DNA from: Corinectria fuckeliana
Taxonomy: Eukaryota > Ascomycota > Sordariomycetes > Hypocreales > Nectriaceae
Assembly: GCA_019137255.1 (NCBI GenBank)
Contig: WPDH01000004.1
Location: 310,001-374,000, forward strand
Length of the DNA: 64,000 nt
Direction: 5' to 3'
Positions within the stretch are counted from its first letter, which is position 1, and the number at the start of each line of letters is the position of its first letter. This document shows positions 22,540-33,249 of the stretch, piece by piece. The position numbers were made by a program, and so were the translations under genes. The notes beneath the pieces are model-generated. The model was not told where the DNA came from. It did no database searches and saw only the letters and a program-made list of their open reading frames with translations.

Positions 22540-23228
22540 AAGAAGGAGAAGGTAGAGTGGGTTGGGTCTGAAAACTGTGCAAATGTGTGTTTTGGGCTGC
22601 TTCGGAAATTAGTGAGAATGGGAACCATCTGTGGGCGGGGAAATGACCCAGACCCTGAAAAATGCGGCTCAAGTTATTAGAGCCTCACTGATTAATGACA
22701 GAGAATCGACCGATTGGGCTGGCTGATGGTGATACGGGCCCGGGTCGGATAAAACTGCGTCACTGGGAGCACTTTGCTTTGTGCAACCTTCTCGCATGAC
22801 CACCTTGCATGGGCCGTCAAACCTTGTGGATGGCCTCAAAACAATGTGCACCGTTCCTGGAGACTCTAGAGAGAAGAGAAATGACAAAATTCAAGCGCGT
22901 GACTCCAGCCTGACCCCTTTTCCCCTTCAACCGACGAGGCTCGGTTTATGTCCGCTATGTGATATAGCTGAAATGGGTGCTAATCATGCCACGGCAGGAA
23001 ACTATAACTGAGACTGCACTTTGAATGGTGTGGCTAGTTCTCACCGAGTACGGCTCTGTTCAGCGCAGTTTTCCACTTTAAAGCCGATGTGGTGGCTATA
23101 AGAACCATCTCGACCATTCCATCTATCTACCTCGAAACCTCATCCTCTTCCACAAACACTGAAGAGCACACACTAGCCTAAATAAGACCTTCCCTCTGCC
23201 CAACTAACTACTTGGTCGCATCTAAGCC
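22540..23228. other. Upstream region of small gene A
   Basis: No gene. A TATAAG box at about 23095 and a CT/CA-rich leader (23120-23215) look like a promoter and 5' UTR for the tiny gene starting at 23229. Confidence 0.45.
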
Positions 23229-23450
23229 ATGTGAGCTTGCTGCATTGGGGGAAATGGGACACATCTGATGACTGACAATACCAGGCACGCCTCCTCCGGT
23301 ACACCCGTCAACTCTGCTTCTGCCGGGTTCGAGGAACCCGTCGACAATTGCATAATTGTGGCAGTTTACAAGACAGGTATCAATGGCATTCGAGTGAAAG
23401 CGCTGGTCAAGACTTGGTCTTGCAATGATCCTAATTGCCCGGATAGATAG
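23229..23450 (+). CDS. Small 55-aa protein A, start codon split by an intron
   Basis: The first exon contributes only AT (23229-23230). A consensus intron (GTGAGC at 23231, branch TGACTGAC, CCAG at 23284) follows, and the second exon starts with G. The spliced frame begins MHASSGTPVNSASAGFEEPV, continues DNCIIVAVYKTGINGIRVKA, and ends LVKTWSCNDPNCPDR at 23450. There is no signal peptide or TM. The C-terminal motif L-x3-W-x-C-x-D-P-N-C-P-D-R recurs in small protein B on the opposite strand, which has the same AT|G split. If translation used the unspliced in-frame ATG at 23268, four extra residues (TDNT) would precede. Family not recognised. The CX4C pair could bind metal or form a disulfide (inference). 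Confidence 0.55.
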
Positions 23451-23709
23451 GCGTAAGGGTGATGATGGCTGGGTGTCCATGAGCGCTTGGGGCTTGGTCC
23501 GGGAATGCATGTATTCTAGTCGTGATGGGAGAACAAATCGCCCCAACGTTTATAGTGCTATTTCAGATTTCGTCTTGTATGGATAACGATGCTACCTTGG
23601 ATCTACTTGGCTATCCTCCCTCGTAGGCCGAGCACTGCCCTAAGCCGAGCCACCGCAAACAGTAAATCAATGGTGAATCACTAAGATCCCCTTAATTTTA
23701 ATCTGTCAA
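23451..23709. other. Tail-to-tail intergenic gap of small genes A and B
   Basis: 260 bases between convergent stops; presumably holds both terminators. Nothing else seen. Confidence 0.4.
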
Positions 23710-23958
23710 CTAATGATGATGCCGATGCCCTCCAGCCCGAGGACTCGGCTTTGGGGTAGGATCCGGTGTGTTCCTCCTAGTGCGTATCGAGACCCGGTAT
23801 GGACAATTAGGGTAAGGGCAGGGAAACCATCTCTGTTCCAGACGCATGATCGGCTGACCTTTACCATCAACTTGCCCCGCGGGCACAGGTACCGTATGGT
23901 AACCACACCTGCCTGATTAGCAAGGAAGCGCTATGAGCACGAAAATTTATACCTACAT
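23710..23958 (-). CDS. Small 66-aa protein B, start codon split by an intron
   Basis: Minus-strand exon 1 gives AT (23958-23957). The intron runs 23956-23909 (GTAGGT, branch GCTAATC, acceptor GGCAG), and exon 2 starts with G. Spliced text: MCGYHTVPVPAGQVDGKGQP, then IMRLEQRWFPCPYPNCPYRV, then SIRTRRNTPDPTPKPSPRAG and GHRHHH before the stop at 23710. The core L-x3-W-x2-C-x-Y-P-N-C-P-Y-R matches protein A with one added residue. The tail is basic and Pro-rich and ends in His residues, which could add metal binding. A CCAAT lies about 30 bases upstream of exon 1. The shared core, shared gene structure and tail-to-tail placement point to an inverted tandem duplication followed by fast divergence (inference). 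Confidence 0.5.
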
Positions 23959-24565
23959 CTTGAATGGCTTATTGATGAAGAAATAGTATTGGTTGGGTGA
24001 TTAAGTGTGCTTGCTGGTATCACCACTGTGATAAAGGAGATCAAGGAACAATATGAGAGACAGCTCTTCAAACGTTTGCTTGTCCAAAGCGTCAAGTTAA
24101 GTAGGTACGTCGAGGGAGAGTCAGGCTCTAGTCACAAAGGTGAGGCGGTAGAAAGGCAACCACGCAGCCGTGCACAACTACGCCACAGAAAACACCGCAG
24201 CATCACATGGCCTCGCCGCGGTAGTACGCATTGCGAACATGAACGGCCTGTCAGCCAGCCTTAATGTTACTAGGTTGCTAATTGGTCTATCTCTATCCCA
24301 AAGAATGCCCAACGGTGTCCAAAAAAGCTTGGCGGCATCTAAGAATGACTGGTAGCACCCACACCACCATGATGCAGGTGATCATTACGTGGACCAATGG
24401 GTGGATATTCATGCTCGAAAGCCTGACTCAAGAGATTGGAATTTTAATTAATATCACACTATGATATATATGTATACATATCTAACAAGTGCACAAGCAT
24501 TCATATTTCTTCGGCAGAGCATAGGTGTGATCGATGCCGTCTACCAACAGGTTCCCTTGCCAGCT
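23959..24565. other. Intergenic upstream of HET gene
   Basis: No supported gene; AT-rich towards 24440-24490. Upstream in-frame ATGs at 24461 and 24470 exist but are less likely starts for the HET protein. Confidence 0.45.
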
Positions 24566-26317
24566 ATGTTATCAAAAAGCGAGATACGCATTCTACAGTT
24601 ACTCCCCGCTCAACCAGCAAACAATTCCGAATCTCCAATTCGTTTCCAGACTCGGGTAGTTCCTCTCTCCACTTATGTCGATTATGAGACCCTATCCTAC
24701 GTTTGGGGTGATCAGCAGCACACGACAATCATAAGTGTTGATGGCAACAAAGTTTCAATCACCAAGACACTCGAGGCTGCATTGAAACGCATACGGCTTC
24801 GCGATAAGTCCAGATTCCTTTGGATAGATCAGCTCTGCATAAATCAGGGAGACGATGATGAAAAGGCAAACCAAGTCCCTTTAATGGGCCACATATACTC
24901 CAATACCACGCAATGTCTTATTTGGCTCGGAGAAATCAACCCCGATATCTTGTTATCCAACGCGCAATCTGCTCTAGACGTCATTCGGTTCATGAGCGAG
25001 TATGGAAAAAGCCAAGCTTCGAAAATAAGCACACCGCAGATCCTCGCTTCTGAGCACACTCTGCATGGGCCAATGCAGGCACTGGAGTCGATCTGCTTGG
25101 GAAAGAATCCTTGGTGGCAGCGAATCTGGACACTTCAAGAAGCAGTTCTTCCTTCTAAGAGCTGCGTGCTCTGGGGCCCCTTGTCTATCCCGTGGGACAC
25201 ACTTGTCACTGCGGGCCGGACCTACCCGGTTCCGCCTGTGGATAACATCATCGAGCCATACAGAGACATCGTGGACACATTGTTCACCCAAACTACGGGG
25301 TTGGAACTGGCAAAGCAGGGGAGACACGGCCCGCTCGATGTCATATTCCGCTGGAGCTTCCGCAAAGCATCAAACCCACTTGACAAAGTGTACGGAATGC
25401 TAGGACTTTTCCCTTCTGGGACTCTGCCTCGGGTTGAAACCTGCAATTACCGATTGCGACCAGCCAGCGTCTACGCCATGGTCACTGCAGACCTGATTGA
25501 ACATTATCAAAGCCTGCATCCTATTGCACTGCGGTGCCTCAAGGGCCTTTCAGGGAGCACGCCGGACATTCCAAGCTGGGCATTGGATATGGCAGTTAGC
25601 GATCACTTGTCCATGGGTACCGTTGACGGCGATGATGCTGCCTGGTGCATGATGCATAATTACCATTCATTCAATGCCTCCGGTCAAACAGACGTGGACT
25701 GGACGCGGTTCCAGTTCGACTCTACACGAAATTCGTTGACTTTGACCGGCTACAAGGTTGACACGATTGCTCTAACTTGCCCAAGGCCCCAGAGCGACAT
25801 GCCTGGCAGTAGAGATATTTCGTATTCGGAGATGATTCGTACAACCAGAGTCTGGTATACGATGGCGGAGAAGTTTTATTGCGGTCGAAAATGGCCTCAA
25901 ACATCCAAAACCCAAGATTCCTGGCCAGATTCTTTTTGGAGGGGATTGCTTGGAAATCTGAAGCTAGACCCGGAATACATTCCAGAAGGCCGCCTTACCT
26001 CAGTCGATGTTGACATGATGAAAGATTTCATACGGACCGGCAAGAGAAACTCGTCGTGCTATGGCCTATTCGCTACTATGTGTCATCGAACAATGTACCT
26101 TACTGAAGGGGGTTTGCTAGGGGTTGGTCCCCCTCACTTGAATGTTGGCGATGAGGTCTGGATTCTGCATGGCGGCAAGGTCCCGTTTGTCCTCCGTCCA
26201 AAAACGAATGGTTCTGCAGAGGATTTCCTGTTTATTGGTTCGTCATATGTTGATGGAATTATGGATGGAGAAACCACAGAGACAACCGATCAAGTTGACA
26301 CAGTAGTCTTAAATTAA
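24566..26317 (+). CDS. HET-domain (heterokaryon incompatibility) protein
   Basis: Single exon, 583 aa if it starts at 24566 (MLSKSEIRILQLLPAQPANN), the usual short lead into a HET domain. The frame is open from 24461, which would add 35 residues. The three HET blocks are complete: YETLSYVWGDQ (about residue 55), RDKSRFLWIDQLCINQGDDD, and MGHIYSNTTQCLIWLGE. Then WWQRIWTLQEAVLPSKSCVL and the conserved middle ASNPLDKVYGMLGL follow. The C-terminal part has GLLGVGPPHLNVGDEVWILH and GGKVPFVLRP. HET proteins trigger cell death on non-self fusion; many are standalone genes of unknown partner. The gene is intact and lies between two beta-lactamase relics and near a dead STAND gene. Confidence 0.9.
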   Translation: MLSKSEIRILQLLPAQPANNSESPIRFQTRVVPLSTYVDYETLSYVWGDQQHTTIISVDGNKVSITKTLEAALKRIRLRDKSRFLWIDQLCINQGDDDEKANQVPLMGHIYSNTTQCLIWLGEINPDILLSNAQSALDVIRFMSEYGKSQASKISTPQILASEHTLHGPMQALESICLGKNPWWQRIWTLQEAVLPSKSCVLWGPLSIPWDTLVTAGRTYPVPPVDNIIEPYRDIVDTLFTQTTGLELAKQGRHGPLDVIFRWSFRKASNPLDKVYGMLGLFPSGTLPRVETCNYRLRPASVYAMVTADLIEHYQSLHPIALRCLKGLSGSTPDIPSWALDMAVSDHLSMGTVDGDDAAWCMMHNYHSFNASGQTDVDWTRFQFDSTRNSLTLTGYKVDTIALTCPRPQSDMPGSRDISYSEMIRTTRVWYTMAEKFYCGRKWPQTSKTQDSWPDSFWRGLLGNLKLDPEYIPEGRLTSVDVDMMKDFIRTGKRNSSCYGLFATMCHRTMYLTEGGLLGVGPPHLNVGDEVWILHGGKVPFVLRPKTNGSAEDFLFIGSSYVDGIMDGETTETTDQVDTVVLN

Positions 26318-26519
26318 CAGCAATTAAGCCTTATACTTGGGTACAAATGGGAAATAAGTCTTCAAGAATGCAGGTATAGTTCGTAACTCTTGTAATTAAC
26401 TCTTGTAATGGACTGGTCCTACATAGCTCGAGTCTATGATAGTCATTTATCTTATCCATAGATAGTTGACAGGGAGCAAGCACTCAACAACCCCACCAAA
26501 GGGAGAGTCAGGTGTGAGA

Positions 26520-26990
26520 TTGAACAATAAGCCGGCCGTCCCCAGTACGAATTTCTGACACAGAGGATCCTCGAGCCACTTGGCATGCGCCAGACAAGGA
26601 CAAATTGCGCCAGGCTGCCCGAGCACAGCCACGCAGAGCCTCATGCTAACCACATCGTCCATCGGAATAAATAACTACAGCCTCAGCTTTCCCTATGCCA
26701 CAATCTCGTCTACAGAGCTGGGTATCATCTCCCTCAACGAACCTCGGTGTAAGCACATTATTGGTCGGGCTTCGCGGTCACGTCTTGATAAATATCACAA
26801 CGGGGGCTAATCGGGATACTCTGCCGCACTCTGCTTTTTCTCCGAGACGCAATCGGCTTGCATTGGGTAACTCGGCTTGCGTGACAAGCACGATCGGTTG
26901 GCACAGGCCATCACGCTGGCAGTATTCCATTTGCAGCCGCCAGTCGACTTCGCGGAGGCGTCTAGAGAGAAGGATTATCGCCTTGCAGCC
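26520..26990 (+). pseudogene. Beta-lactamase-family relic 2 (short fragment)
   Basis: The plus-strand text YEFLTQRILEPLGMRQTRTN followed by CARLPEHSHAEPHA corresponds to the 'ERIL-PLGM--T' helix and following loop of class C beta-lactamase-like hydrolases, the region represented by ESLFGPPGTSQTWAQDIPNN in relic 1. Beyond it only scattered likeness remains (HAGSIPFAAASRL near 26910-26960, compared with HGGSMPGVTTAV), broken by frame changes. Much shorter and more decayed than relic 1, and not a recent copy of it. Confidence 0.5.
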
Positions 26991-26999
26991 AAGTCATGT

Positions 27000-27525
27000 A
27001 GGTAGTCGATAGTCAGTCATAAGACACATTGCTGCAGTCATCACACCATGAAAATTATAAGTACTGTAAAGAATAAGGCTCGGCTAAAACTGCAATGTAA
27101 CCCAATAATATAGATGGATAGGTCTTAGTTAGGTGTGATTCTCTGCAGTCAGCAGCCCCCTTACGACTTACAGTGAAATACTGCAGAAATGTGCACTTTC
27201 ACTCACGCCGAAAGAAGCATGCTGCCCGGGGCGTATCTTGACTCAGCCACATTACAGCCCGTACATAGGTACCTAGGCATGTTATCGAACCAACAACGAC
27301 CTCTCTCGCAAGTGTCCAGTCTAATTTACGTAGCAATTAACAGATTATCTCACCGAGCTTATCGTAGCTAACTAGCAATCCTCCGACACTCAACCTTTGA
27401 AACCTGAACATGGTCTGATACCTTATCCAACAAGACCCATAACCGACATCATTTTGTCAATAGGGTAATCTGGGCGTTCAAGATTGACGAGTCGCGCGGG
27501 CACTGCTCCTCAAATATACCATGGC
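27000..27525. other. Intergenic
   Basis: No gene seen. Short open frame at 27189-27371 lacks any family signal. Confidence 0.4.
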
Positions 27526-27611
27526 TATTGCATTTTCCAGTCATAGCAAAATGTAATGCGCACTACGCTGATGCTAAGTGCTAAGCTGGCCTAAATGCTG
27601 AATGTGACAAT
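27526..27611 (-). repeat. 86-bp inverted repeat, copy B (partner 20914-20999)
   Basis: Same 86-base element as at 20914-20999 in the opposite orientation, four mismatches. The internal hairpin arms here carry one mismatch. Together the copies bracket about 6.5 kb containing the kinase-like gene, the small gene pair, the HET gene and beta-lactamase relic 2. No matching target-site duplication is visible outside the pair. Confidence 0.75.
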
Positions 27612-27799
27612 GGTAAACGCCGTGACCGACTATCAACAAAATCTCAGCGTTGAAGACAGAGAGATCCATTAACCTGAAGACATCATCAACTACTAAATGA
27701 GTTAGTGTCTACCTTCTCAACGCGGTCTGTATGCCAACGTGCTGGTCCAATAGATTACCCGTCGACTGCATTAGGACCATGGGTGGCTAACAAGAGAAC

Positions 27800-29960
27800 A
27801 AGCGGAGCAATGTCAATTCTGAGATAAAGAACATCTTCGAGCAAGCGATGCGAAGTATTTCCTCTGCCGCCCCACACTTCGCACCTACGAATACGGCTTT
27901 GCAGAGATGACCGATGTCGAGGCCAGCATGGTTGAGTTTTACTCCAGGTTCATTGCCTTCCTTTTGGCTGCTTCGGATAGAGTGAAGTACTCGTCTTCTT
28001 GTATGTAGCTTGATTTTGAAGAATTCAGGCTTTGGATGCTGACAGGCGACAAGGGACGCATCGGCTAGGTGTAGAGCCAGCACCATCTGCTCTACTCAGG
28101 GCGGCTCGGGAAATTGAGGACCAGAAGAAGGTTGTTGAGAAACAAATCGAAGCTGCCAACATCGTTGTCCAGAACAGGAACCACGCTGAGATTAGAGAGA
28201 TTCTCGAAAAGCTAAAGCTCCAATCCCAATCACGGTCTAAAGCAGTAATACCATACCACGTCATTTCCTACGCAGCCATCCCACTATTCTACGGTCGACG
28301 GGATATTCTGGACAAGTTGAAAGCCCACCTGGTCGTGCCGTGCAAGAAACGATCCTCCTTTGCCATTTCTGGTCTCGGGGTTATGGGTAAAACGCAGGTT
28401 GCGCTGAGTATCATCTACATCCACCTGGATGAGTATTCCATCGTGCTGTGGATGCAAGCTGACACGCGGCAGTAGCTTGCAGAGTCGTACACTAATGCAG
28501 CCAAGCGCCTTCCTCTGGAGCCTGAGGATTCTCAAAACGATTACGACGCACTGGCTACTGTGTTGAAGGCATGGCTGAGCGAATGCGATGTTGACTGGCT
28601 ACTTGTGTTCGGCAAACGCAGATGATCTCAAGGCTTTGAAGCCGTTTTGGCCCCCTGGAATCAGGGGCATCATCATCACTAGTCGATACCCGGCAGCCAG
28701 GCGGGTTGCAGATGCGGGAATACTGATCTCACCTTTGACTTCAGGAGAGGGAGAAACGTTGTTCGTCACCGTCTTGACCTCTCGTGGGTCGGATCACCAG
28801 TGTCGACACTCACAACAAGAAGCGCTTCTCTGACATCATCAAAAAACTAGGTATTCTGCTCCCTCAAATCCCGGCGTCTTTACATCTGCTGATATGTGGG
28901 CTAAGTTGTTTTCCTCTCACCATTATCCAAATCTCCAACTTTATCCTGGAGTGGGACTGCACCCATAGCTTGAAGAATTCCAAGAGCTCTACCACTCTGC
29001 GCATGTCCAATCAGGGCATCTCCGACTTGGAGACTTCGTCTGTAAATGTCTTCTATGAATATTCTCTCACAGCGGTGTAGAGAGTGTCCATCATCAAGCT
29101 CGGCAAGAACGCGCTGAAGCTTCTGCGTTTCATGTCCTACTTCGACACAGGTAGTGTTCCTGACTCTCCCTTGGGAGGGTTCCAAGAATAACGGCGCCCC
29201 TTCATTGATGTTCTTCAAGAGCGGCTTCCTATTTCACACTACCATGCACAGGCTCATACCCCGTGGCCTCATCATCAAGGCGGAGACTGGCGCTGTATCC
29301 GGTCACGGTGCTGCTAAGCCTCGGAGCCTAGCTATTTATGGAACAGTCTAAGTGACAGTATGCCATCAGCTTAGCGAGGAGCAACAAGCTCAGCTTCTCG
29401 ATGATGCGCTGGCTAGTATGCTGGCGGCCTGTCCAGTCAACGAAGATAACATCGTTCGCATGGATGCATTCCGGCCCACGTGCGCACTGTACCTTCCACA
29501 TCTTCTTGGACTAAAGGCAAGTTGTCGCGATGCATCATACTTGAAGCGCCCGACTGGTTCTGCGGGACTCTTCTTTTACGCGTCGTGGTACCTGTTCGAA
29601 CAACGCGTGTCGGAATTTGCATTCCCGTTACTGGAGACTGCGCGGTCGATTTAGGCCCAAAACGGGCACAAGGGCCCTTTCCATGCCAAGCCGATGGCTG
29701 CTTACGGCTCTGTGTATATGGAGTGTGATCGACTACCCGAGTCGGCTAGCTGGTTCTCTCGCGTCACTGATATATACCGTGCGCGGTACGAATACTTGGC
29801 TCGTGGCCACGTCCCTCTCAGACTGGGGATGCATGTCCGGGGCTGGGCGAGCAAGAACCCTAACAAGACCTGTTCCCTCAATGTGTGTTGCCCCGAGTTC
29901 GACATATGTGGCACTGATTGCATTAGTATACTCGTTTGTTCGACCTCCTAGCGCTCGAAA
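27800..29960 (+). pseudogene. STAND / NB-ARC-TPR (NLR-like) relic
   Basis: The N-terminal domain KYFLCRPTLRTYEYGFAEMT...FYSRFIAFLLAASDRVKYSS (27850-28010) resembles the helical effector-adjacent region of fungal STAND proteins. After a frame change, REIEDQKKVVEKQIEAANIV and IPLFYGRRDILDKLKAHLVV lead into the P-loop SGLGVMGKTQVALSII (Walker A) and the strand VLWMQADTRQ, then a TAG stop at about 28474. Reading on gives LAESYTNAAKRLPLEPEDSQ, CDVDWLLVF, DNADDLKALKPFWPPGIRGI and IITSRYPAARRVADAGILIS (Walker B and RNBS-like). Winged-helix and TPR-like pieces in several frames follow (YLFEQRVSEFAFPLLETARS, near 29600; QKNGHKGPFHAKPMAAYGSV, near 29670). Many frameshifts and stops; clearly dead. In fungi such proteins work in non-self recognition. 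Confidence 0.75.
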
Positions 29961-30070
29961 CAGCTCGACGTTCTCAATATCCCGACGGAACGTTAGATTA
30001 TACTAAAATAATGTGCACTGTTCTAATCCTCTGGCAAAGAAACCATTGAAACCGAGTAGCCTCAGTGTCA

Positions 30071-31135
30071 TTAGTTAAACCCCAGGCCTTTCTCCTTTAT
30101 CTTCTTCTCAAACTCCTCCTGTTGAGAGATGATATGTGTACCCGCAGCCAGTCCTTGCAGACCTTCCATGTTGTAGACGGCCTCCATAGGCACATCACGA
30201 ACACAGACCTCATGGGCATCCTTGGTACCCCCACAGAATACCTCGATAATATTGCCATCACCATATTGGGGGTCCTGAATAGCCTGAATAGCCACGTCGA
30301 CTAGCTCCTCCACCGTCAACATCAGGTCATCAGCTTGGACACGGTCGCGGCTGTACTTGGTGTGAAAGATTGGGGTCTAGTTGATGAATTTAGTCAGTCA
30401 CGCGGAGAGGGATAATCGCGTATTGGAGATTCAGACGTACATCAACCACGCCAGGACAGATAGCTGCATTTCGGATACCTGCAATCTTGTTCAATGAGCC
30501 CAGGGATTTGCAGATGCTGACCACTGCAGCCTTGCTGGAGTAGTAGAAGGGAGTCAGAAGCCCATGGATGTAACCCGCCATGCTGGCAAGCCAGAGAATG
30601 TTGCCCTGCAGATTGCGGTTCTCAGGACGAAGCCAGTACTCGATGGCAATCTGAGCGAGCCTGATTGGGGCTATCGTGTTGACGGCGTAGGTCTTGAACA
30701 TGCCGACCTGAGCATCCGCAGGATCTTGGGAAAGAGGCGAGATGCCGGGCGGGTTCCAGAAGTCGCTGAAGGGAGGCTCGTAGAGTCCCGCACCGTTCAC
30801 GAGCAAGTTGACCTTTCCGAAGGTTTTGAGAGAAGCCTCCCAGAGTGAGTTGATCTGGGACCAGTCACAGAGGTCCGTCTTCTGGAAGATTGCCGATGCA
30901 GCACCAGCTTCTGCTGGCGGGTGCTGATATTTCTTCAGCGTGTCCTCGGCCTCGGGCCGCAATTGCAGATCTGCCATGACGACGGAGCATCCCGCCGCCA
31001 GGAGCCTCTTGGTGACTTCATGGCTGATGCCTGCTCATCGTCAGCGACCAACGCAGCAACAACGCAGACAGGGCATTTACCAGACCCGGCGCCAGTCACA
31101 AGCGCAACCTTGCCCTTCAGTTCCCACGTGGCCAT
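30071..31135 (-). CDS. NAD(P)-dependent short-chain dehydrogenase (15-PGDH-like)
   Basis: Three exons: 31135-31081, 31030-30441, 30376-30071 (316 aa, frame closes exactly). The Rossmann start is GKVALVTGAGSG-ISHEVTKR (TGxxxGxG split by intron 1), with acidic VVMADLQLRPEAED at the end of beta2, suggesting NAD preference. NGAG follows at beta4, then ILWLASMAGYIHGL (catalytic Ser) and PFYYSSKAAVVSICKS (YxxxK). Then AAICPGVVD precedes intron 2, and the C-terminus (TPIFHTKYSRDRVQADDLML, VEELVDVAIQAIQDPQYGDG) is the substrate-cap region of 15-hydroxyprostaglandin dehydrogenase-like SDRs. Donors GTAAAT and GTACGT and acceptors CAG and TAG are regular. It should oxidise an alcohol on a hydrophobic substrate, in the cytosol. 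Stop TAA at 30071. Confidence 0.9.
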
Positions 31136-33249
31136 CTTTGGGGTAATGGGGAAGCGACGAGGTATTCTGTGCGGTGAACTGCTTAACTGTAGCGGTGGGG
31201 GGGGCGGAATATTCTTTAAAGTTTACGGAGTATCGAGCAAGGGATTTGTGCCTGGTATTAAACAAATGGTAAGACCAATCCCTGTTAGTTGTGAATCCTT
31301 GTACAAGGTAAACCGGTATGGCGGACACAATGTAGTTTCCGTGCCAAGACAGATGTTCACTCCGGCTACTATGTAACTGGAATAGTGGTAATCTGCTCGT
31401 CTATCATGGATGAGAATTGAGAGGCGGTGATAGCTTCTTATCCCTGACCACGTCTGTGCCCTGCAACATTCAACGCTACAACCGCGTTTGGGCTGCAACG
31501 CTACCATGCAACTTCGGCAAACTTCCTTTAGGGCGTTGGGCCGTGCCCAGAAATGTAGAAGATCCGCGTGGGCCACGGGTTACATCCACATTGGCGGCGG
31601 GGTATCATACCACGTTGACGGATCACGGATGAAACGGCAGCTACTATGTAGTTCAATTCATATGATCTACCTACTGTACTTCGGCCGTCGCGCGAATCTT
31701 CAGCAAGCTCTGAGAGCACTCCCATTTACATGTTATCTGCAGTACGACACGTGGAAAGTGAGAGGAGGTATTTGCTTCGTTTAATTGAGCGTCCTGATAA
31801 TATAAGGAGTTTTGGACTAAGCTTACCTCGCCCGAACTTGTCCATACAAGCGCCTCGGCATCTGAATCCTTCACTGGAGCCAAGCGCAAGGGTAGCCTTG
31901 AATATCCTACGTACTATGTACTATGTACCTACTTATGTAGCAACTCGTCAGGATTAAAAGAAGAAAGTAAGTGGGGAATCACCTAGCTCTGATACGAATG
32001 AATTTTCGCAGGATTTCTATGATAACGTACCAGTATTGTTACTGAATCGTGATCGTCAAGTTCTACGTAGTATCTTCACCTTCTGGCAGCTGCAGCAAAA
32101 AGGGGGTAAACGTCGCCTGCTCTTATCTGCACGGTCATCAATCCCGCTTTTGTTCATGATAGTGACTGCCGAAAGTGGCATCACCAAGCCCGAGTCGCAT
32201 CTCATTTCAACACTCTAGTAATTGAATAAGACAGACGTCCATAGTATAACGACTGTAAGTGGGCATATGAGGGTGACGAGTCAACGACCGTGACTCTTGG
32301 GAAATACAGAAGATAGAGTAAGGTCACGCACTGTCACGCCGGAACTGTCGGAAAACCCTTGCCCGGTCTGATCCATTATTCAAGCCAGGTCCAGTCTCAG
32401 AACATGATCGATGTCACTTGGGTCAAGGCTTTCTAGCTTCCGCGTCCCGTTTCCCGCGGGCTCTGCCGTAGCAGTAACGCGACTTTAACCCATGCAGCGA
32501 CCAGGGACCAGGGCTTGAGCCACTCATCGTGAGCTGTTGCAGTTCGGGCAACAGGGTATTGAGCTCTAAAAAGCAACTACCATTTAGTACCCACGGCTAA
32601 AGCCTTCCCGCCAGCCGCGTCGCAGGCTATGGACCAGCTAACCACTAAGAGAATCGGCCACAGGTTAAAATGCGCTAAACATGGAATGCGTACTATGTAT
32701 GCAGATACTAACAATACGGAGGGGCTGCCTGTAAAACTGTTAAACAACTGTAGATAATTAGCTAGCTAGTCCCTGTATAACCAAACCACTGGGTGGGAGA
32801 ACCACGAGGACGGGCCCTGACCAGGCTGTTGGGCGGCATGTTGAACAAACCCACGTTTGTCAAGCTTAGAACTCTACATACCATGTAGTACATAGTAGAC
32901 ATTTTCATGCTTCTTATACTGATATTACAGTACCGAAAGTATTCCCTGTCCGCCCAGAGTGAGATTCGCATTGCATCAACATCAGAGACGACGTATATTC
33001 CTCACGTGGGTTACTAGGGTGTGCGATTCTCCCTGCTACATACGCCTCTTGTTTCCTCCTTTCCCCCTCCCCTTGCCCCTTGGCAAAAAGTCGTCGTCCC
33101 CAATCCCATGAATCGCTGTCCACATTTCTGGTCAGGATCTGCGGACCTGCTGCACTCTTAAACGGCAGATGCCCCCACCGCGTCCATTTCAAGACACCCT
33201 CGCCATGCAAAGCATACCATTCGACTAATTATCCGAGCAGCAGGTCGCT
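31136..33249. other. Long intergenic region with recurring TACTATGTA
   Basis: About 2.1 kb with no supported gene on either strand. The word (T)ACTATGTA or its complement recurs at about 31366, 31640, 31912-31930 (tandem), 32694 and 32885-32900. A G-run lies at about 31196-31205. The last 200 bases form the promoter of the rhodopsin-like gene. Confidence 0.45.

Noticed and set aside
23268..23450. Unspliced start of small gene A at the in-frame ATG 23268
   Set aside because: It lies within a consensus intron (donor, branch, acceptor all present), and the partner gene B has the same split-ATG structure, so the spliced model is favoured. Not excluded.
26447..26662. Minus-strand 71-aa frame
   Set aside because: Shadow of the beta-lactamase relic on the plus strand.
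20914..27611. 86-bp pair as terminal inverted repeats of a complete DNA transposon
   Set aside because: No transposase between them that could be theirs, and no matching target-site duplication at the outer ends.
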